From NCBI GenBank assembly GCA_902782885.1, contig CACZOW010000208.1:1-12720 (forward strand): 12,720 nucleotides of DNA, read 5' to 3'. Position 1 is the stretch's first letter. The number at the start of each line of letters is the position of its first letter. The notes below the pieces were generated by a model. That model had not been told where the DNA came from. It was given only the letters and a program-made list of their open reading frames with translations, and did no database searches. The DNA is from an uncultured Ruminococcus sp. Lineage in GTDB: Bacteria > Bacillota > Clostridia > UBA1212 > UBA1255. The position numbers and the translations under genes were made by a program. Of this stretch, positions 12,206 to 12,720 are shown one piece after another.

Positions 12206-12720
12206 ATGAAAATACTGGTGACCGGTTCCGCGGGCTTTGTTGGGCGCAACCTTGTCGAGAACCTCAAAAACATCAGAGACGGAAAAAACAGGACCAGACC
12301 CGGGCTCCGTATCGAGGAGATCTTTGAATATGATCTGGATAATACGGAGGAGCAGCTTGAGCAATATTGCAGGGACTGTGACTTTGTGTTCAATCTGGCC
12401 GGGGTCAACCGCCCCAAGGATCCTGCTGACTTCAAGAAGGGCAATTACGGGTTTGCCTCAAAACTGCTGGATACGCTGAAGAAAAGCCGTAATAATTGTC
12501 CCGTCATGCTTTCGAGCTCGCTGCAGGCAACGCTTGCGGGCCGATTCGGCACATCGGAATACGGATTGTCCAAGCTGGAAGGAGAGCGGTTGTTTTTTAA
12601 TTACGCAAAAGAGACCGGTGCCAGCGTATACGTATACCGGTTCCCGAATCTGGCAGGCAAGTGGGTACGCCCGAATTACAATTCGGCGGTAGGCACTTTC
12701 TGCAACAATATTGCCAACGA
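12206..12720 (+). CDS. capF: UDP-2-acetamido-2,6-dideoxy-hexulose reductase CapF/FnlB (5' part, cut by window end)
   Basis: The reading frame is open to the last base, giving 171 residues plus two bases, so the gene is partial. The product starts MKILVTGSAGFVGRNLVENL, a clear GxxGxxG nucleotide-binding motif of a short-chain dehydrogenase. It continues with CDFVFNLAGVNRPKD (58-72), VMLSSSLQATL, SEYGLSKLEGERLFFNYA with the YxxxK catalytic pair, and VYRFPNLAGKWVRPNYNSAVGTFCNNIAN, a stretch characteristic of CapF. CapF reduces the 4-keto sugar made by CapE, the second of three steps to UDP-L-FucNAc. Full-length CapF also has a C-terminal cupin domain, not visible here. AGGAG (12192-12196) lies 9 bases before the ATG. 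The third enzyme, a CapG/FnlC 2-epimerase, is expected just beyond the window. Confidence 0.93.
   Translation, partial: MKILVTGSAGFVGRNLVENLKNIRDGKNRTRPGLRIEEIFEYDLDNTEEQLEQYCRDCDFVFNLAGVNRPKDPADFKKGNYGFASKLLDTLKKSRNNCPVMLSSSLQATLAGRFGTSEYGLSKLEGERLFFNYAKETGASVYVYRFPNLAGKWVRPNYNSAVGTFCNNIAN

Noticed and set aside
1..12720. Insertion sequences, CRISPR arrays, tRNA or rRNA genes
   Set aside because: No transposase motifs, spaced direct repeats or structured RNA gene signatures were noticed on either strand.

Overview
The window looks like a chromosomal stretch of a Gram-positive bacterium, most likely a clostridial member of the Bacillota (inference). The reasons are strong Shine-Dalgarno sites, a textbook sigma-A promoter, a LiaF-like membrane protein and a LoaP-type specialised NusG heading a polysaccharide operon. 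All genes lie on the + strand.

Region 1 (1-957) holds a LiaF-like envelope-stress membrane protein (34-831). A 126-base gap follows, with a perfect 14-base palindrome and a rho-independent terminator (927-950) that closes the unit.

Region 2 (958-1159) holds a near-perfect promoter (TTGACC, 17-base spacer, TGG-TATAAT) and a leader of about 167 bases with several possible hairpins. Two of these share bases next to the loaP ribosome-binding site.

Region 3 (1160-12720, running off the window) is one long, tightly packed operon for a Wzx/Wzy-type capsule or exopolysaccharide. The order is loaP antiterminator, DegT-family sugar aminotransferase, PglC-type phosphoglycosyl transferase, ATP-grasp enzyme A, ATP-grasp enzyme B, GT4 glycosyltransferase, Wzy-like polymerase, Wzx-like flippase, capE/fnlA, PF14907-type nucleotidyltransferase-like protein and capF/fnlB (5' part only). 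The largest gap between genes after loaP is 40 bases. No terminator or second promoter is apparent between them.

Proposed working together: LoaP loads on the leader RNA and lets RNA polymerase read through more than 11 kb. CapE and CapF, with a CapG/FnlC 2-epimerase expected just outside the window, make UDP-N-acetyl-L-fucosamine. The aminotransferase makes a 4-amino sugar nucleotide, and the phosphoglycosyl transferase puts the first sugar phosphate on undecaprenyl phosphate. The GT4 enzyme extends the unit, Wzx flips it and Wzy polymerises it.

The least explained parts are the two different ATP-grasp enzymes placed where a sugar N-acetyltransferase might be expected, and the nucleotidyltransferase-like gene wedged between capE and capF. 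The best candidate for something new is amino-acid (or other carboxylate) amidation of a 4-amino sugar by the ATP-grasp pair.
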